Notes under the pieces: generated by a model
Told to the model about the DNA's origin: nothing
What the model saw: the letters and a program-made list of their open reading frames with translations, nothing else
The model's database searches: none
Part shown: piece after piece, positions 39,129 through 48,096 of the stretch
How positions within the stretch are numbered: the first letter of the stretch is position 1
Layout of the letters: every line of letters starts with the position of its first letter
Position numbers and translations under genes: made by a program
Source: Zymobacter sp047495495
GTDB lineage: Bacteria > Pseudomonadota > Gammaproteobacteria > Pseudomonadales > Halomonadaceae
Assembly (NCBI RefSeq): GCF_047495495.1
Contig: NZ_CP179930.1
Location: forward strand, 310,001-374,000
Direction: 5' to 3'
DNA length: 64,000 nt

Positions 39129-39602
39129 ATGCCTAGACGTCGTGTTGCCGCCAAGCGCGAAATCCTGCCGGATCCTAAATTCGGAAGTGAACGCTTGGCT
39201 AAGTTCATGAACCACCTGATGATCAGCGGCAAGAAGTCCGTAGCCGAACGTATTGTCTACGGTGCACTTGATCGTGTTGCCGCTCGCTCCAACGATGCTG
39301 AGCCGCTGACCATTTTCGAGAAAGCGCTGGAAACCATCCAGCCGATGGTAGAGGTCAAATCACGCCGCGTCGGTGGTGCTACCTATCAGGTGCCTGTCGA
39401 AGTGCGTCCGTCCCGTCGCGAAGCTCTGGCTATGCGCTGGATGGTAGATGCAGCGCGTTCCCGTGGTGAAAAAACCATGGAGCAGCGTCTTGCTGGCGAA
39501 ATCCTCGATGCCGCAGAAGGCAAGGGTGCCGCAGTTAAGAAGCGTGAAGACGTACACCGCATGGCAGATGCCAACAAGGCGTTCTCTCACTACCGTTTCT
39601 AA
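39129..39602 (+). CDS. rpsG: 30S ribosomal protein S7
   Basis: S7 nucleates the head of the small subunit and contacts the E-site tRNA; it is also the translational repressor of the str operon. 157 residues, starting MPRRRVAAKREILPDPKFGSE; MNHLMISGKKSVAERIVYGAL and EVRPSRREALAMRWM are typical. The length corresponds to the shorter S7 form without the C-terminal extension of E. coli K-12. fusA starts 93 bases downstream. Confidence 0.98.
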   Translation: MPRRRVAAKREILPDPKFGSERLAKFMNHLMISGKKSVAERIVYGALDRVAARSNDAEPLTIFEKALETIQPMVEVKSRRVGGATYQVPVEVRPSRREALAMRWMVDAARSRGEKTMEQRLAGEILDAAEGKGAAVKKREDVHRMADANKAFSHYRF

Positions 39603-39695
39603 GTTGCTTTTCAGGCGTCTGTCAATGCTGTACAAACGGCTTGGCAGATGCCGAAAGCGCATAGAACGACGCTTCCAACCACAGGACACTTTATC

Positions 39696-41816
39696 GTGGC
39701 ACGTAAGACACCTCTCAATCGCTACCGTAATATCGGTATCGTAGCGCACGTCGATGCGGGTAAGACGACGACTACTGAGCGCGTCCTCTTCTATACCGGT
39801 CTTTCTCATAAGATCGGTGAGGTGCATGAGGGCGCTGCGACCATGGACTGGATGGAGCAGGAGCAGGAACGTGGTATCACTATCACGTCCGCTGCAACTA
39901 CCTGTTTCTGGCCGGGCATGAACAAGCAGTTCGAACCGCACCGCATCAACATCATCGATACGCCAGGACACGTTGACTTCACGATCGAAGTAGAACGTTC
40001 TTTGCGCGTACTCGACGGTGCTGTTGTCGTACTGTGTGGTTCTTCCGGTGTTCAGCCGCAGACCGAAACGGTATGGCGTCAGGCTAACAAGTACGAAGTT
40101 CCGCGTATGGTCTTCGTCAACAAGATGGACCGCGCTGGTGCCGACTTCTTCATGGTTGTCGATCAGCTGCGTGAACGTCTGAATGCCAACGCTGTGCCGA
40201 TCCAGATTAACTGGGGCGCAGAAGACGACTTCAAAGGCGTTGTCGACCTGATCGAAATGAAAGCCATCCTCTGGAATGAAGAAGACCAGGGTATGTCTTA
40301 CGAGCTGGTTGATATTCCTGCAGAACTTCAGGCGAAAGCAGAAGAACAGCGCGAGTACATGCTCGAAGCTGCTGCTGAAGCATCTGATGAGCTGATGGAA
40401 AAATATCTGGAAGAGGGTGACCTCTCCAAAGAAGAAATCAAAGCAGCTCTGCGTCGCCGTACGCTGGACAACGAAATCGTTCTCGTCACCTGTGGTTCTG
40501 CATTCAAGAACAAAGGTGTTCAGGCGGTTTTGGATGGTGTCATCGAATACCTGCCGTCCCCGACTGAAGTTAAAGCGATCGAAGGTGAGCTGGATGATGC
40601 CGCTGGTACCATCGAAACTCGTGAAGCCGACGACAACGCACCTTTTGCTGCGCTGGCGTTCAAGATCGCAACTGACCCGTTCGTGGGTACGCTGACCTTC
40701 ATTCGCGTCTACTCAGGCGTGCTGAATTCTGGTGACAGCGTATTCAACTCGGTCAAGTCCAAGCGTGAGCGTGTTGGTCGTATCGTTCAGATGCACGCTA
40801 ACTCTCGCGAAGAGATTAAAGAAGTTTACGCTGGCGACATCGCAGCGTGTGTTGGCCTGAAAGACGTCACTACGGGTGATACCCTGTGTGATATGGATGC
40901 CAAAATTATTCTGGAACGCATGGAATTCCCGGATCCCGTTATTGCTGTAGCGGTTGAGCCGAAATCCAAAGCTGACCAAGAAAAAATGGGTATCGCTCTT
41001 GGTAAGTTGGCTCAGGAAGATCCGTCTTTCCGCGTGAAGACTGATGAAGAAACGGGCCAGACTATCATCGCCGGTATGGGTGAGCTCCACCTGGATATCA
41101 TCGTTGACCGTATGCGTCGCGAGTTTAAGGTTGAAGCCAACATCGGTAAGCCGCAGGTTGCCTACCGTGAAACCATCCGTAAATCTGTCGAGCAGGAAGG
41201 TAAGTTCGTACGTCAGTCTGGTGGTCGTGGTCAGTTTGGTCACGTATGGCTGCGCATTGAACCGCTGACTGCCGAAGATAAAGGCGATGATGCGGAGATG
41301 AACTTCAAGTTCAGCTCCGAAATCGTGGGCGGTACAGTACCGAAAGAATACGTTCCGGCAGTAGAAAAAGGTGCTTTCGAGCAGCTGCAAAATGGTGTTA
41401 TCGCGGGCTACCCGATGATCGACGTCAAAGTTGCACTGTTTGATGGTTCCTACCATGATGTCGACTCTAACGAGAACGCGTTCAAGATTGCCGCTTCCAT
41501 GGCGATCAAAGAAGGTGCTCGTAAAGCTGGGGCAGTACTGCTCGAGCCGGTCATGAAAGTCGAAGTGGTTACACCGGAAGAGTTCATGGGCGATGTTATG
41601 GGTGACCTTAACCGTCGTCGTGGACTGGTGCAGGGTATGGATGATTCTTCCTCTGGTAAAATCATTCGTGCAATGGTGCCGCTGGGTGAGATGTTCGGTT
41701 ACGCGACCGACCTGCGCTCGCAGACCCAGGGCCGCGCAAGCTACTCTATGGAGTTTGCGAAGTATGATGAGGCGCCGTCCAGCGTCGTCGAAGCCGTCAT
41801 CAATCAGAACGGATAA
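39696..41816 (+). CDS. fusA: Elongation factor G
   Basis: EF-G is the GTPase that drives tRNA-mRNA translocation and, with RRF, ribosome recycling. I start at GTG 39696 (706 residues, reading MARKTPLNRYRNIGIVAHVD) since AGGA lies nine bases upstream and conservation begins there. G1 AHVDAGKT, the switch text RGITITSAATT, G3 DTPGHVDF and G4 NKMDRAGADF are intact; domain IV has the GGRGQFGHV loop. No change was seen at residues I associate with fusidate resistance, but this was not checked systematically. tuf follows 30 bases on. Confidence 0.99.
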   Translation: MARKTPLNRYRNIGIVAHVDAGKTTTTERVLFYTGLSHKIGEVHEGAATMDWMEQEQERGITITSAATTCFWPGMNKQFEPHRINIIDTPGHVDFTIEVERSLRVLDGAVVVLCGSSGVQPQTETVWRQANKYEVPRMVFVNKMDRAGADFFMVVDQLRERLNANAVPIQINWGAEDDFKGVVDLIEMKAILWNEEDQGMSYELVDIPAELQAKAEEQREYMLEAAAEASDELMEKYLEEGDLSKEEIKAALRRRTLDNEIVLVTCGSAFKNKGVQAVLDGVIEYLPSPTEVKAIEGELDDAAGTIETREADDNAPFAALAFKIATDPFVGTLTFIRVYSGVLNSGDSVFNSVKSKRERVGRIVQMHANSREEIKEVYAGDIAACVGLKDVTTGDTLCDMDAKIILERMEFPDPVIAVAVEPKSKADQEKMGIALGKLAQEDPSFRVKTDEETGQTIIAGMGELHLDIIVDRMRREFKVEANIGKPQVAYRETIRKSVEQEGKFVRQSGGRGQFGHVWLRIEPLTAEDKGDDAEMNFKFSSEIVGGTVPKEYVPAVEKGAFEQLQNGVIAGYPMIDVKVALFDGSYHDVDSNENAFKIAASMAIKEGARKAGAVLLEPVMKVEVVTPEEFMGDVMGDLNRRRGLVQGMDDSSSGKIIRAMVPLGEMFGYATDLRSQTQGRASYSMEFAKYDEAPSSVVEAVINQNG

Positions 41817-41846
41817 CCCGTTTTAGTACAGAAAGAGGTTATAGCA

Positions 41847-43040
41847 GTGGCTAAGGAAAAATTTGATCGTTCCAAACCGCATGTCAACGTTGGTACCATC
41901 GGCCACGTCGACCATGGTAAAACGACGCTGACAGCGGCCCTGACTCGCGTTTCCGCCGAGCTCTTCGGTGGTGACTGGCGTGCATTTGATACCATCGATA
42001 ACGCTCCTGAAGAGCGTGAACGTGGTATCACTATCGCGACTGCTCACGTTGAGTACCAGTCCGAAGTTCGTCACTACGCGCACGTTGACTGCCCGGGACA
42101 CGCTGACTACGTCAAGAACATGATCACTGGTGCTGCGCAGATGGACGGCGCGATCCTGGTATGTTCTGCAGCTGACGGCCCCATGCCGCAGACTCGTGAG
42201 CACATCCTGCTGTCTCGTCAGGTTGGCGTTCCGTACATCGTTGTGTTCCTGAACAAAGCGGACATGGTCGATGACGAAGAGCTGCTCGAGCTGGTCGAAA
42301 TGGAAGTTCGCGAACTTCTGAACGAATACGACTTCCCGGGTGACGACACTCCGATCATCATCGGTTCTGCACTGATGGCGCTGGAAGGTAAAGACGACAA
42401 CGGTATGGGTACTACCGCTGTTGGTAACCTGATCAAGTCCCTGGATGAGTACATCCCGGAACCGGAACGTGCCGTTGATCAGCCGTTCCTGATGCCGATC
42501 GAAGACGTATTCTCCATTTCCGGTCGTGGTACCGTTGTTACCGGTCGTGTAGAGCGCGGTATCGTTAAGACTGGTGAAGAAGTCGAAATCGTTGGTCTGC
42601 GCGAAACCACCAAAACTACCGTTACTGGTGTTGAAATGTTCCGTAAACTGCTCGACGAAGGTCGTGCAGGTGAGAACGTTGGTGCGCTGCTGCGTGGTAC
42701 CAAACGTGACGAAGTCGAACGTGGTCAGGTTCTGGCTAAGCCGGGTACTATCACTCCGCACACCAAGTTCAACGCGGAAGTGTACATCCTGTCTAAAGAC
42801 GAAGGCGGTCGTCACACTCCGTTCTTCAAAGGCTATCGTCCGCAGTTCTACTTCCGTACCACTGACGTAACTGGTACTTGTGAACTGCCGGAAGGCGTTG
42901 AAATGGTAATGCCTGGCGATAACGTCACCATGGAAGTTACGCTGATCGCTCCTATCGCAATGGAAGATGGTCTGCGTTTCGCAATCCGTGAAGGTGGCCG
43001 CACCGTAGGTGCTGGTGTTGTTGCCAAGATCGTTGAATAA
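41847..43040 (+). CDS. tuf: Elongation factor Tu
   Basis: EF-Tu delivers aminoacyl-tRNA to the ribosome. 397 residues, GTG start at 41847. G1 GHVDHGKT is at residues 19-26, followed by RGITIATAHVEY, G3 DCPGHADY, G4 NKADMVDD and G5 SAL. The C-terminal barrel includes GYRPQFYFRTTDVTG, the kirromycin/tRNA region. This is the tufA position (last gene of the str operon); the tufB position near tRNA-Trp is empty in this genome. A strong terminator follows. Confidence 0.99.
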   Translation: MAKEKFDRSKPHVNVGTIGHVDHGKTTLTAALTRVSAELFGGDWRAFDTIDNAPEERERGITIATAHVEYQSEVRHYAHVDCPGHADYVKNMITGAAQMDGAILVCSAADGPMPQTREHILLSRQVGVPYIVVFLNKADMVDDEELLELVEMEVRELLNEYDFPGDDTPIIIGSALMALEGKDDNGMGTTAVGNLIKSLDEYIPEPERAVDQPFLMPIEDVFSISGRGTVVTGRVERGIVKTGEEVEIVGLRETTKTTVTGVEMFRKLLDEGRAGENVGALLRGTKRDEVERGQVLAKPGTITPHTKFNAEVYILSKDEGGRHTPFFKGYRPQFYFRTTDVTGTCELPEGVEMVMPGDNVTMEVTLIAPIAMEDGLRFAIREGGRTVGAGVVAKIVE

Positions 43041-43058
43041 TTGATACGATCTGCACAT

Positions 43059-43086
43059 AAAGGGGCTCCCCTGCGGGGGCCCCTTT
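43059..43086 (+). terminator. Terminator after tuf
   Basis: AAAGGGGC-T-CCCC, three-base loop, GGGG-GCCCCTTT, 18 bases after the tuf stop. T-run is short. Confidence 0.85.
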
Positions 43087-43119
43087 GTCATGTCGAGTGT
43101 CTCTCATGCCTGGTGTGAT

Positions 43120-43148
43120 TTGACTCCTTAGAATAGGGAGCCTATAAT
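43120..43148 (+). promoter_or_regulatory. S10 operon promoter
   Basis: TTGACT (43120-43125), 17 bases, perfect TATAAT (43143-43148). The best sigma-70 match in the window; start predicted near 43155. Confidence 0.85.
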
Positions 43149-43154
43149 TCGCCA

Positions 43155-43272
43155 TCTTTACGGTGTGAGTAGACGGCTCGCGTCGTTGCTATTCACAAGG
43201 CTGCTCGCTTTGTTGCTTTTGTGCTGTAGTAGTGCAAAAGTGATAGGGTGTGGCTACTGGAGTTTCTGGCAC
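43155..43272 (+). promoter_or_regulatory. S10 operon leader with two hairpins
   Basis: A hairpin at 43164-43197 pairs TGTGAGTAG with CTATTCACA and contains an inner ACG/CGT; a second at 43216-43240 pairs CTTTTGTGC with GTGCAAAAG (two wobbles). Upstream of rpsJ such leaders mediate L4 control of the S10 operon in enterobacteria. L4 control here is an inference. Confidence 0.5.
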
Positions 43273-43584
43273 ATGCAGAACCAAAAAATTCGCATTCGGT
43301 TGAAAGCGTTTGACCATCGCCTGATCGATCAGTCCACGCAAGAAATCGTGGAAACCGCGAAGCGTACTGGCGCTCAGGTGCGCGGTCCGATTCCGCTGCC
43401 GACCAACCGCGAACGTTACACTGTCCTGGTCTCTCCGCACGTCAACAAAGACGCGCGTGATCAGTACGAGATCCGCACTCATAAGCGTGTGCTCGACATC
43501 GTTGAGCCGACTGAAAAAACAGTTGATGCGCTGATGAAGCTTGATCTCGCTGCTGGCGTAGATGTACAGATCAAGGTTGATTAA
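43273..43584 (+). CDS. rpsJ: 30S ribosomal protein S10 (NusE)
   Basis: S10 is part of the small-subunit head and, as NusE, pairs with NusB on boxA and contacts NusG during antitermination. The ATG at 43273 gives exactly the family's 103 residues (MQNQKIRIRLKAFDHRLIDQ). GPIPLPTNRERYTVL and RTHKRVLDI are conserved. A longer in-frame extension upstream falls in the leader and is hydrophobic leader translation, not protein. First gene of the S10 operon; rplC is 131 bases further. Confidence 0.98.
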   Translation: MQNQKIRIRLKAFDHRLIDQSTQEIVETAKRTGAQVRGPIPLPTNRERYTVLVSPHVNKDARDQYEIRTHKRVLDIVEPTEKTVDALMKLDLAAGVDVQIKVD

Positions 43585-43715
43585 TCAATTACACTAGTCA
43601 CTCACGGTCACGTTGACCGTCGCGTCGGGATGACGCCATACAATGTGCTAGTGGAATGCTCTGGAAAGGGCAGCCATAGCGGGTGATAGCCCCGTACACT
43701 ATTAGGAGACTGAAC

Positions 43716-44372
43716 ATGACGATCGGTTTAGTCGGTAAGAAGTGCGGCATGAGCCGTATCTTCACCGAAGATGGCGCATCCGTGCCCGTAACCGTTATCG
43801 AGGTTGAGCCGAACCGCGTTACTACCGTTAAGACGCTTGAGTCTGACGGCTACCGCGCTGTACAGGTTACAACTGGCTCCCGCAAAGCTAAACACCTCTC
43901 TAAAGCAGCTGCTGGTCAGTTTGCTAAAGCGGGTGTCGAAGCTGGTCGCGCCTTGGTCGAATTCCGTCTTACAGACGGCGATGAAGACCCGCAGGTTGGC
44001 GGCGAATTCACTGTATCCCTCTTTGAAGCTGGTCAGAAGATTGACGTGACCGGCCTGTCCAAAGGTAAGGGCTTCCAGGGTGGTGTTAAACGCTGGAACT
44101 TCCGTACCCAGGATATGACCCACGGTAACTCCCTCTCGCATCGTGCACCGGGTTCTATCGGTCAGTGCCAGACGCCTGGACGTGTATTCAAAGGCAAAAA
44201 AATGGCAGGTCACATGGGTAGTGCTCGTGTAACCGTCCAGAGCCTTGAAGTCGTTCGCGTTGATGCTGAACGTAATCTGTTGCTTGTTAAAGGTGCCGTA
44301 CCGGGCGCTACTGGCAGTGACGTAGTTGTACGTACCGCTGTCAAAGCTCGCGGGGAGGAAAAAGCGCAATGA
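43716..44372 (+). CDS. rplC: 50S ribosomal protein L3
   Basis: L3 binds near the 3' end of 23S rRNA and its long loop reaches the peptidyl-transferase centre. 218 residues, MTIGLVGKKCGMSRIF, with TTAGGAGA nine bases upstream. The loop GNSLSHRAPGSIGQCQTPG contains the glutamine usually methylated by PrmB. Overlaps rplD by ATGA. Confidence 0.98.
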   Translation: MTIGLVGKKCGMSRIFTEDGASVPVTVIEVEPNRVTTVKTLESDGYRAVQVTTGSRKAKHLSKAAAGQFAKAGVEAGRALVEFRLTDGDEDPQVGGEFTVSLFEAGQKIDVTGLSKGKGFQGGVKRWNFRTQDMTHGNSLSHRAPGSIGQCQTPGRVFKGKKMAGHMGSARVTVQSLEVVRVDAERNLLLVKGAVPGATGSDVVVRTAVKARGEEKAQ

Positions 44373-44977
44373 ACCTGAATCTCGCAGGTGCTAACGCAGG
44401 CACCGTCGAACTTTCCGACGCGACTTTCGGTAAAGACTTCAACGAAGCCCTGATTCATCAGGTTGTGACTGCCTACCTGGCAGGCGCACGTCAAGGCTCT
44501 CGTGCACAGAAGACTCGTTCCGATGTCAGCGGCGGTGGTAAAAAACCGTGGCGTCAGAAAGGCTCTGGCCGCGCTCGTGCAGGTACTATCCGTTCTCCTC
44601 TGTGGCGTAGCGGTGGTGTAACCTTCGCAGCTCGCCCGCAGGACCACGCGCAGAAAGTTAACCGCAAAATGTATCGTGCGGCCATGCGCTCCATCCTGTC
44701 CGAACTGGTACGCCAGGATCGCCTGGTGGCAGTCGAAACTTTCGCTGTTGAAACGCCGAAGACCAAACAGCTGGCAGCTACGCTGAAAGCAATGGATCTG
44801 GAAAACGTGCTGATCATCACCGAAGAAGTTGATGCCAATCTGTACCTGGCAGCACGTAATATTCCTAACGTTGCTGTTGTCGACGTGGCAGCGGTTGACC
44901 CCGTTAGCCTGATCGCCTTCGACAAAGTGCTGGTAACTGTTCCGGCGCTGCGCAAGTTCGAGGAGAAGCTGGCATGA
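44369..44977 (+). CDS. rplD: 50S ribosomal protein L4
   Basis: L4 lines the exit tunnel with its extended loop and, in enterobacteria, regulates the S10 operon by attenuation and translation control. 202 residues; the loop GGKKPWRQKGSGRARAG carries the tunnel tip without the changes I would associate with erythromycin resistance. Its start overlaps rplC and its stop overlaps rplW (both ATGA), indicating coupled translation. Confidence 0.98.
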   Translation: MNLNLAGANAGTVELSDATFGKDFNEALIHQVVTAYLAGARQGSRAQKTRSDVSGGGKKPWRQKGSGRARAGTIRSPLWRSGGVTFAARPQDHAQKVNRKMYRAAMRSILSELVRQDRLVAVETFAVETPKTKQLAATLKAMDLENVLIITEEVDANLYLAARNIPNVAVVDVAAVDPVSLIAFDKVLVTVPALRKFEEKLA

Positions 44978-45270
44978 ACCAGGAACGCGTATTCAAAGTT
45001 CTGCTTGGTCCGCACATGACCGAAAAAGCAGCTGTTGCTGCTGAAAACGGCCAGTACGTTTTCAAGGTGGCCAGCGATGCGACTAAAACCGAAGTCAAGA
45101 AAGCAGTAGAAGCGCTTTTCGAGAAAAAGGTTAAGTCCGTCCAGGTAGTGAACATCAAGGGCAAGGTCAAGCGCAGCGCACGTGGTGAAGGTCGCCGCAA
45201 CGACATTCGCAAGGCTTATGTCACTCTGGCCGCTGGTGAAACTCTCGAAGACTTCACCGGTAACGAGTAA
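44974..45270 (+). CDS. rplW: 50S ribosomal protein L23
   Basis: L23 lies at the tunnel exit and is the docking site for trigger factor and SRP. 98 residues: MNQERVFKVLLGPHMTEKAA, then KTEVKKAVEALFEKKVKSVQV and the rRNA-binding GKVKRSARGEGRRNDIRKAYV loop in pieces. Overlaps rplD by four bases; rplB begins 17 bases later. Confidence 0.97.
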   Translation: MNQERVFKVLLGPHMTEKAAVAAENGQYVFKVASDATKTEVKKAVEALFEKKVKSVQVVNIKGKVKRSARGEGRRNDIRKAYVTLAAGETLEDFTGNE

Positions 45271-45286
45271 GGCAGGAGAACGGATC

Positions 45287-46114
45287 ATGGCAGTAGTTAA
45301 GACCAAACCTACTTCCGCCGGTCGTCGCCATTTGGTGAAGACTGTCAACCCCGACCTTTATAAAGGTCGTCCGGTTGCCTCTCTGGTCGAGTCCCAGACC
45401 CGCACTGGTGGTCGTAACAACAAAGGCCGCATTACCACTCGCCACATCGGTGGTGGTCAGCGCCAGCATTATCGTCTGATCGATTTTAAACGTACCAAGG
45501 ACGGCATTCCTGCTGTTGTTGAACGTATCGAATACGATCCGAACCGTAGCGCCCACATCGCGCTGCTGAAGTACATGGACGGTGAACGTCGCTACATCAT
45601 TGCTCCTAAGCGTGTCAGCGTTGGTGACCGTCTTGAATCCGGTGTTAACGCCGCAATCCGCAGTGGTAATACACTGCCGCTGCGTAACATTCCGGTCGGT
45701 TCTGTCATCCACTGCATCGAGCTGAAACCGGGTAAAGGTGCTCAGTTGGTTCGCAGTGCTGGCGCAAGCGCTCAGCTGGTTGCCCGTGAAGGCAACTACG
45801 CGACTATCCGCCTTCGTTCTGGCGAAATGCGTCGTGTACTGGCTGAATGCCGCGCTACGCTTGGTGAAGTCGGCAACTCTGAACACAGCCTGCGTCAACT
45901 GGGTAAAGCCGGTGCCAAACGCTGGAAAGGTGTGCGTCCGACAGTTCGCGGTGTTGCAATGAACCCGGTTGATCACCCGCACGGTGGTGGTGAGGGTCGT
46001 ACCAGCGGTGGCCGTCACCCGGTTTCTCCGTGGGGCGTTCCGACCAAAGGTCACAAGACCCGCAAGAACAAGCGCACCGATAAACTGATCGTTCGTCGCC
46101 GCAAGGCCAAGTAA
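45287..46114 (+). CDS. rplB: 50S ribosomal protein L2
   Basis: L2 helps join the subunits and supports the peptidyl-transferase centre. 275 residues from the ATG at 45287 (AGGAGAA upstream): MAVVKTKPTSAGRRHLVK. The invariant segment NPVDHPHGGGEGR near residue 225 carries the histidine long linked to peptidyl transfer. Basic C-terminus RTDKLIVRRRKAK. rpsS follows after 22 bases. Confidence 0.99.
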   Translation: MAVVKTKPTSAGRRHLVKTVNPDLYKGRPVASLVESQTRTGGRNNKGRITTRHIGGGQRQHYRLIDFKRTKDGIPAVVERIEYDPNRSAHIALLKYMDGERRYIIAPKRVSVGDRLESGVNAAIRSGNTLPLRNIPVGSVIHCIELKPGKGAQLVRSAGASAQLVAREGNYATIRLRSGEMRRVLAECRATLGEVGNSEHSLRQLGKAGAKRWKGVRPTVRGVAMNPVDHPHGGGEGRTSGGRHPVSPWGVPTKGHKTRKNKRTDKLIVRRRKAK

Positions 46115-46136
46115 TAGAAACTAAGGGGTAACGGCT

Positions 46137-46412
46137 GTGCCACGTTCACTTAAGAAAGGTCCCTTCATTGACCTTCATCTTTTGAAGAAGGTTGAGGCGG
46201 CTGTGGAGAAGAACGACCGCAAACCGATCGTCACTTGGTCGCGTCGTTCCATGGTCCTGCCAAACATGGTAGGTCTCACCATTGCTGTCCATAACGGTCG
46301 CCAGCATGTACCGGTCTACGTCTCTGAAGAGATGGTCGGTCACAAACTCGGCGAGTTCGCTGCAACCCGCACCTATCGCGGTCACGCGGCTGACAAGAAA
46401 GCCAAGCGGTAA
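46137..46412 (+). CDS. rpsS: 30S ribosomal protein S19
   Basis: S19 pairs with S13 in the small-subunit head. 91 residues with a GTG start at 46137 (AAGGGG nine bases upstream); PRSLKKGPFIDLHLLKKVE is the family N-terminus and the GHKLGEFAATRTYRGH segment is conserved. rplV is 19 bases downstream. Confidence 0.97.
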   Translation: MPRSLKKGPFIDLHLLKKVEAAVEKNDRKPIVTWSRRSMVLPNMVGLTIAVHNGRQHVPVYVSEEMVGHKLGEFAATRTYRGHAADKKAKR

Positions 46413-46431
46413 GTAAGAGAGGACCATAGAA

Positions 46432-46767
46432 ATGGAAGAAGTAGCTGCTAAATTGCGCGGCGCTCGCCTGTCCGCTCAGAAAGCCCGTTTGGTGGCAGAT
46501 CAGGTGCGCGGAAAGCCCGTAGCGGAAGCGCTGGACATCTTGGCATTCTCTCCGAAGAAAGCCGCTGTCCTGGTACAAAAAGTGCTCAAATCCGCGATTG
46601 CTAATGCGGAAGAGAATAACGGCATGGACATCGACGAACTTCGCGTCTCGACTATCTATGTCGATGAGGGCATGACGCTGAAACGCATCCGTCCGCGTGC
46701 CAAAGGCCGTGCGGATCGCATTATGAAGCGCACTTGTCACATCACCGTCAAGGTAGCCGAGAAGTAG
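46432..46767 (+). CDS. rplV: 50S ribosomal protein L22
   Basis: L22 extends a beta-hairpin along the exit tunnel. 111 residues: LRGARLSAQKARLVADQVRGK, then the hairpin DEGMTLKRIRPRAKGRADRI, apparently full length and so without the three-residue deletions known from macrolide-resistant mutants. It starts at the ATG at 46432 and ends 11 bases before rpsC. Confidence 0.97.
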   Translation: MEEVAAKLRGARLSAQKARLVADQVRGKPVAEALDILAFSPKKAAVLVQKVLKSAIANAEENNGMDIDELRVSTIYVDEGMTLKRIRPRAKGRADRIMKRTCHITVKVAEK

Positions 46768-46778
46768 GAGTCGACCAG

Positions 46779-47477
46779 ATGGGTCAGAAAGTACATCCAA
46801 TCGGTATGCGCCTCGGTATCGTCAAAGACCACACTTCGGTCTGGTACGCAGAGCGTGGCGCTTACGCCGACAAGCTGAACAACGATCTTCAGGTACGTAG
46901 CTTCATCGAAGACCGTCTGAAAAATGCATCCGTTAGCCGCATTCAGATCGAACGTCCGGCCAACAATGCACGTATCACCATTCACACTGCCCGTCCGGGT
47001 ATCGTGATTGGTAAAAAAGGCGAAGACGTTGACCGTCTGCGCCGTGAGCTGACTGCGATGATGGGCGTTCCGGTCCATGTCAACATCGAAGAAGTTCGCA
47101 AACCCGAGCTTGATGCTCGCCTGGTGGCTCAGAACGTCGCTGGCCAGCTGGAACGTCGCGTTATGTTCCGTCGTGCCATGAAACGTGCTGTGCAGAACGC
47201 CATGCGTCTGGGTGCTCAAGGTATCAAGATTCAGCTGTCCGGCCGTCTTGGCGGTGCTGAAATCGCACGTACCGAGCAGTATCGTGAAGGCCGTGTACCG
47301 CTTCACACTCTGCGCGCAGACATTGACTACTCCACTTACGAAGCTCACACCACCTATGGTGTTATCGGCGTAAAAGTGTGGATTTTCAAAGGCGAAATTC
47401 TTGGTGGCATCGAGGAAGTCCGCGCTAAGGCGAAACAACCTCAGCAACCTGCATCCAAGAAGAAAGGTTCCAAGTAA
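46779..47477 (+). CDS. rpsC: 30S ribosomal protein S3
   Basis: S3 forms part of the mRNA entry channel and its helicase activity. 232 residues, MGQKVHPIGMRLGIVKDHTS; a type II KH domain spans about 39-107 with the GKKGEDV loop. The lysine-rich tail PASKKKGSK is typical of gammaproteobacteria. GGAG lies ten bases before the ATG. Confidence 0.98.
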   Translation: MGQKVHPIGMRLGIVKDHTSVWYAERGAYADKLNNDLQVRSFIEDRLKNASVSRIQIERPANNARITIHTARPGIVIGKKGEDVDRLRRELTAMMGVPVHVNIEEVRKPELDARLVAQNVAGQLERRVMFRRAMKRAVQNAMRLGAQGIKIQLSGRLGGAEIARTEQYREGRVPLHTLRADIDYSTYEAHTTYGVIGVKVWIFKGEILGGIEEVRAKAKQPQQPASKKKGSK

Positions 47478-47490
47478 GGGGGGGTAGTCG

Positions 47491-47904
47491 ATGTTACAGC
47501 CCAAACGTACTAAATTCCGCAAGCAGCATAAAGGCCGTAACCGCGGCCTGGCTCAGCGCGGAAGTAGCGTGAGCTTCGGCGAATACGGCCTCAAAGCCGT
47601 AGGTCGTGGCCGCATCACTGCACGTCAGATCGAAGCTGGCCGTCGTGCCATCACTCGTCACGTTAAACGTGGCGGTAAGATCTGGATCCGCATCTTCCCG
47701 GACAAACCGATCTCCGAGAAACCTCTCGAAGTTCGTATGGGTAAGGGTAAAGGTTCTGTAGAATACTGGGTTGCCCAGATTCAGCCGGGCAAAGTGCTCT
47801 ACGAAATCGAAGGTGTCTCCGAAGAGCTGGCACGTGAAGCTTTCGATCTCGCCGCTCAGAAGATGCCCGTTGCCACTACTTTCGTGAAACGGACGGTGAT
47901 GTGA
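47491..47904 (+). CDS. rplP: 50S ribosomal protein L16
   Basis: L16 organises the A-site architecture of the large subunit. 137 residues; MLQPKRTKFRKQHKGRNRG and the segment PLEVRMGKGKGSVEYWVA, whose arginine is hydroxylated in E. coli by RoxA. The stop shares one base with the rpmC start (TGATG). Confidence 0.98.
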   Translation: MLQPKRTKFRKQHKGRNRGLAQRGSSVSFGEYGLKAVGRGRITARQIEAGRRAITRHVKRGGKIWIRIFPDKPISEKPLEVRMGKGKGSVEYWVAQIQPGKVLYEIEGVSEELAREAFDLAAQKMPVATTFVKRTVM

Positions 47905-48095
47905 TGAAAGCTCAGGAACTCCGCGACAAGTCAGTCAATGAGCTCAAGGCGCAGCTGCTTGAGCTGCTGCGTGAGCAGTTCAACCTGCGTATGCAGAAAG
48001 CTACGGGTCAGCTCAGTCAGGCCCATCTGTTGAAGCAGACGCGTCGCGACATCGCTCGTGTCAAGACTGTGATCAACGAGAAAGCAGGTAACTAA
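47904..48095 (+). CDS. rpmC: 50S ribosomal protein L29
   Basis: L29 is a small helical protein beside L23 at the tunnel exit. I start at the ATG at 47904 (63 residues, MKAQELRDKSVNELKAQ), the standard family length, not at the GTG one codon earlier. LLREQFNLRMQKATGQL is the conserved core. Overlaps rplP by one base. Confidence 0.97.
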   Translation: MKAQELRDKSVNELKAQLLELLREQFNLRMQKATGQLSQAHLLKQTRRDIARVKTVINEKAGN

Positions 48096-48096
48096 G

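Noticed and set aside
43165..43272. Hydrophobic N-terminal extension of rpsJ resembling a signal peptide
   Set aside because: It is translation of the S10 leader; S10 is 103 residues from the ATG at 43273 throughout the family.
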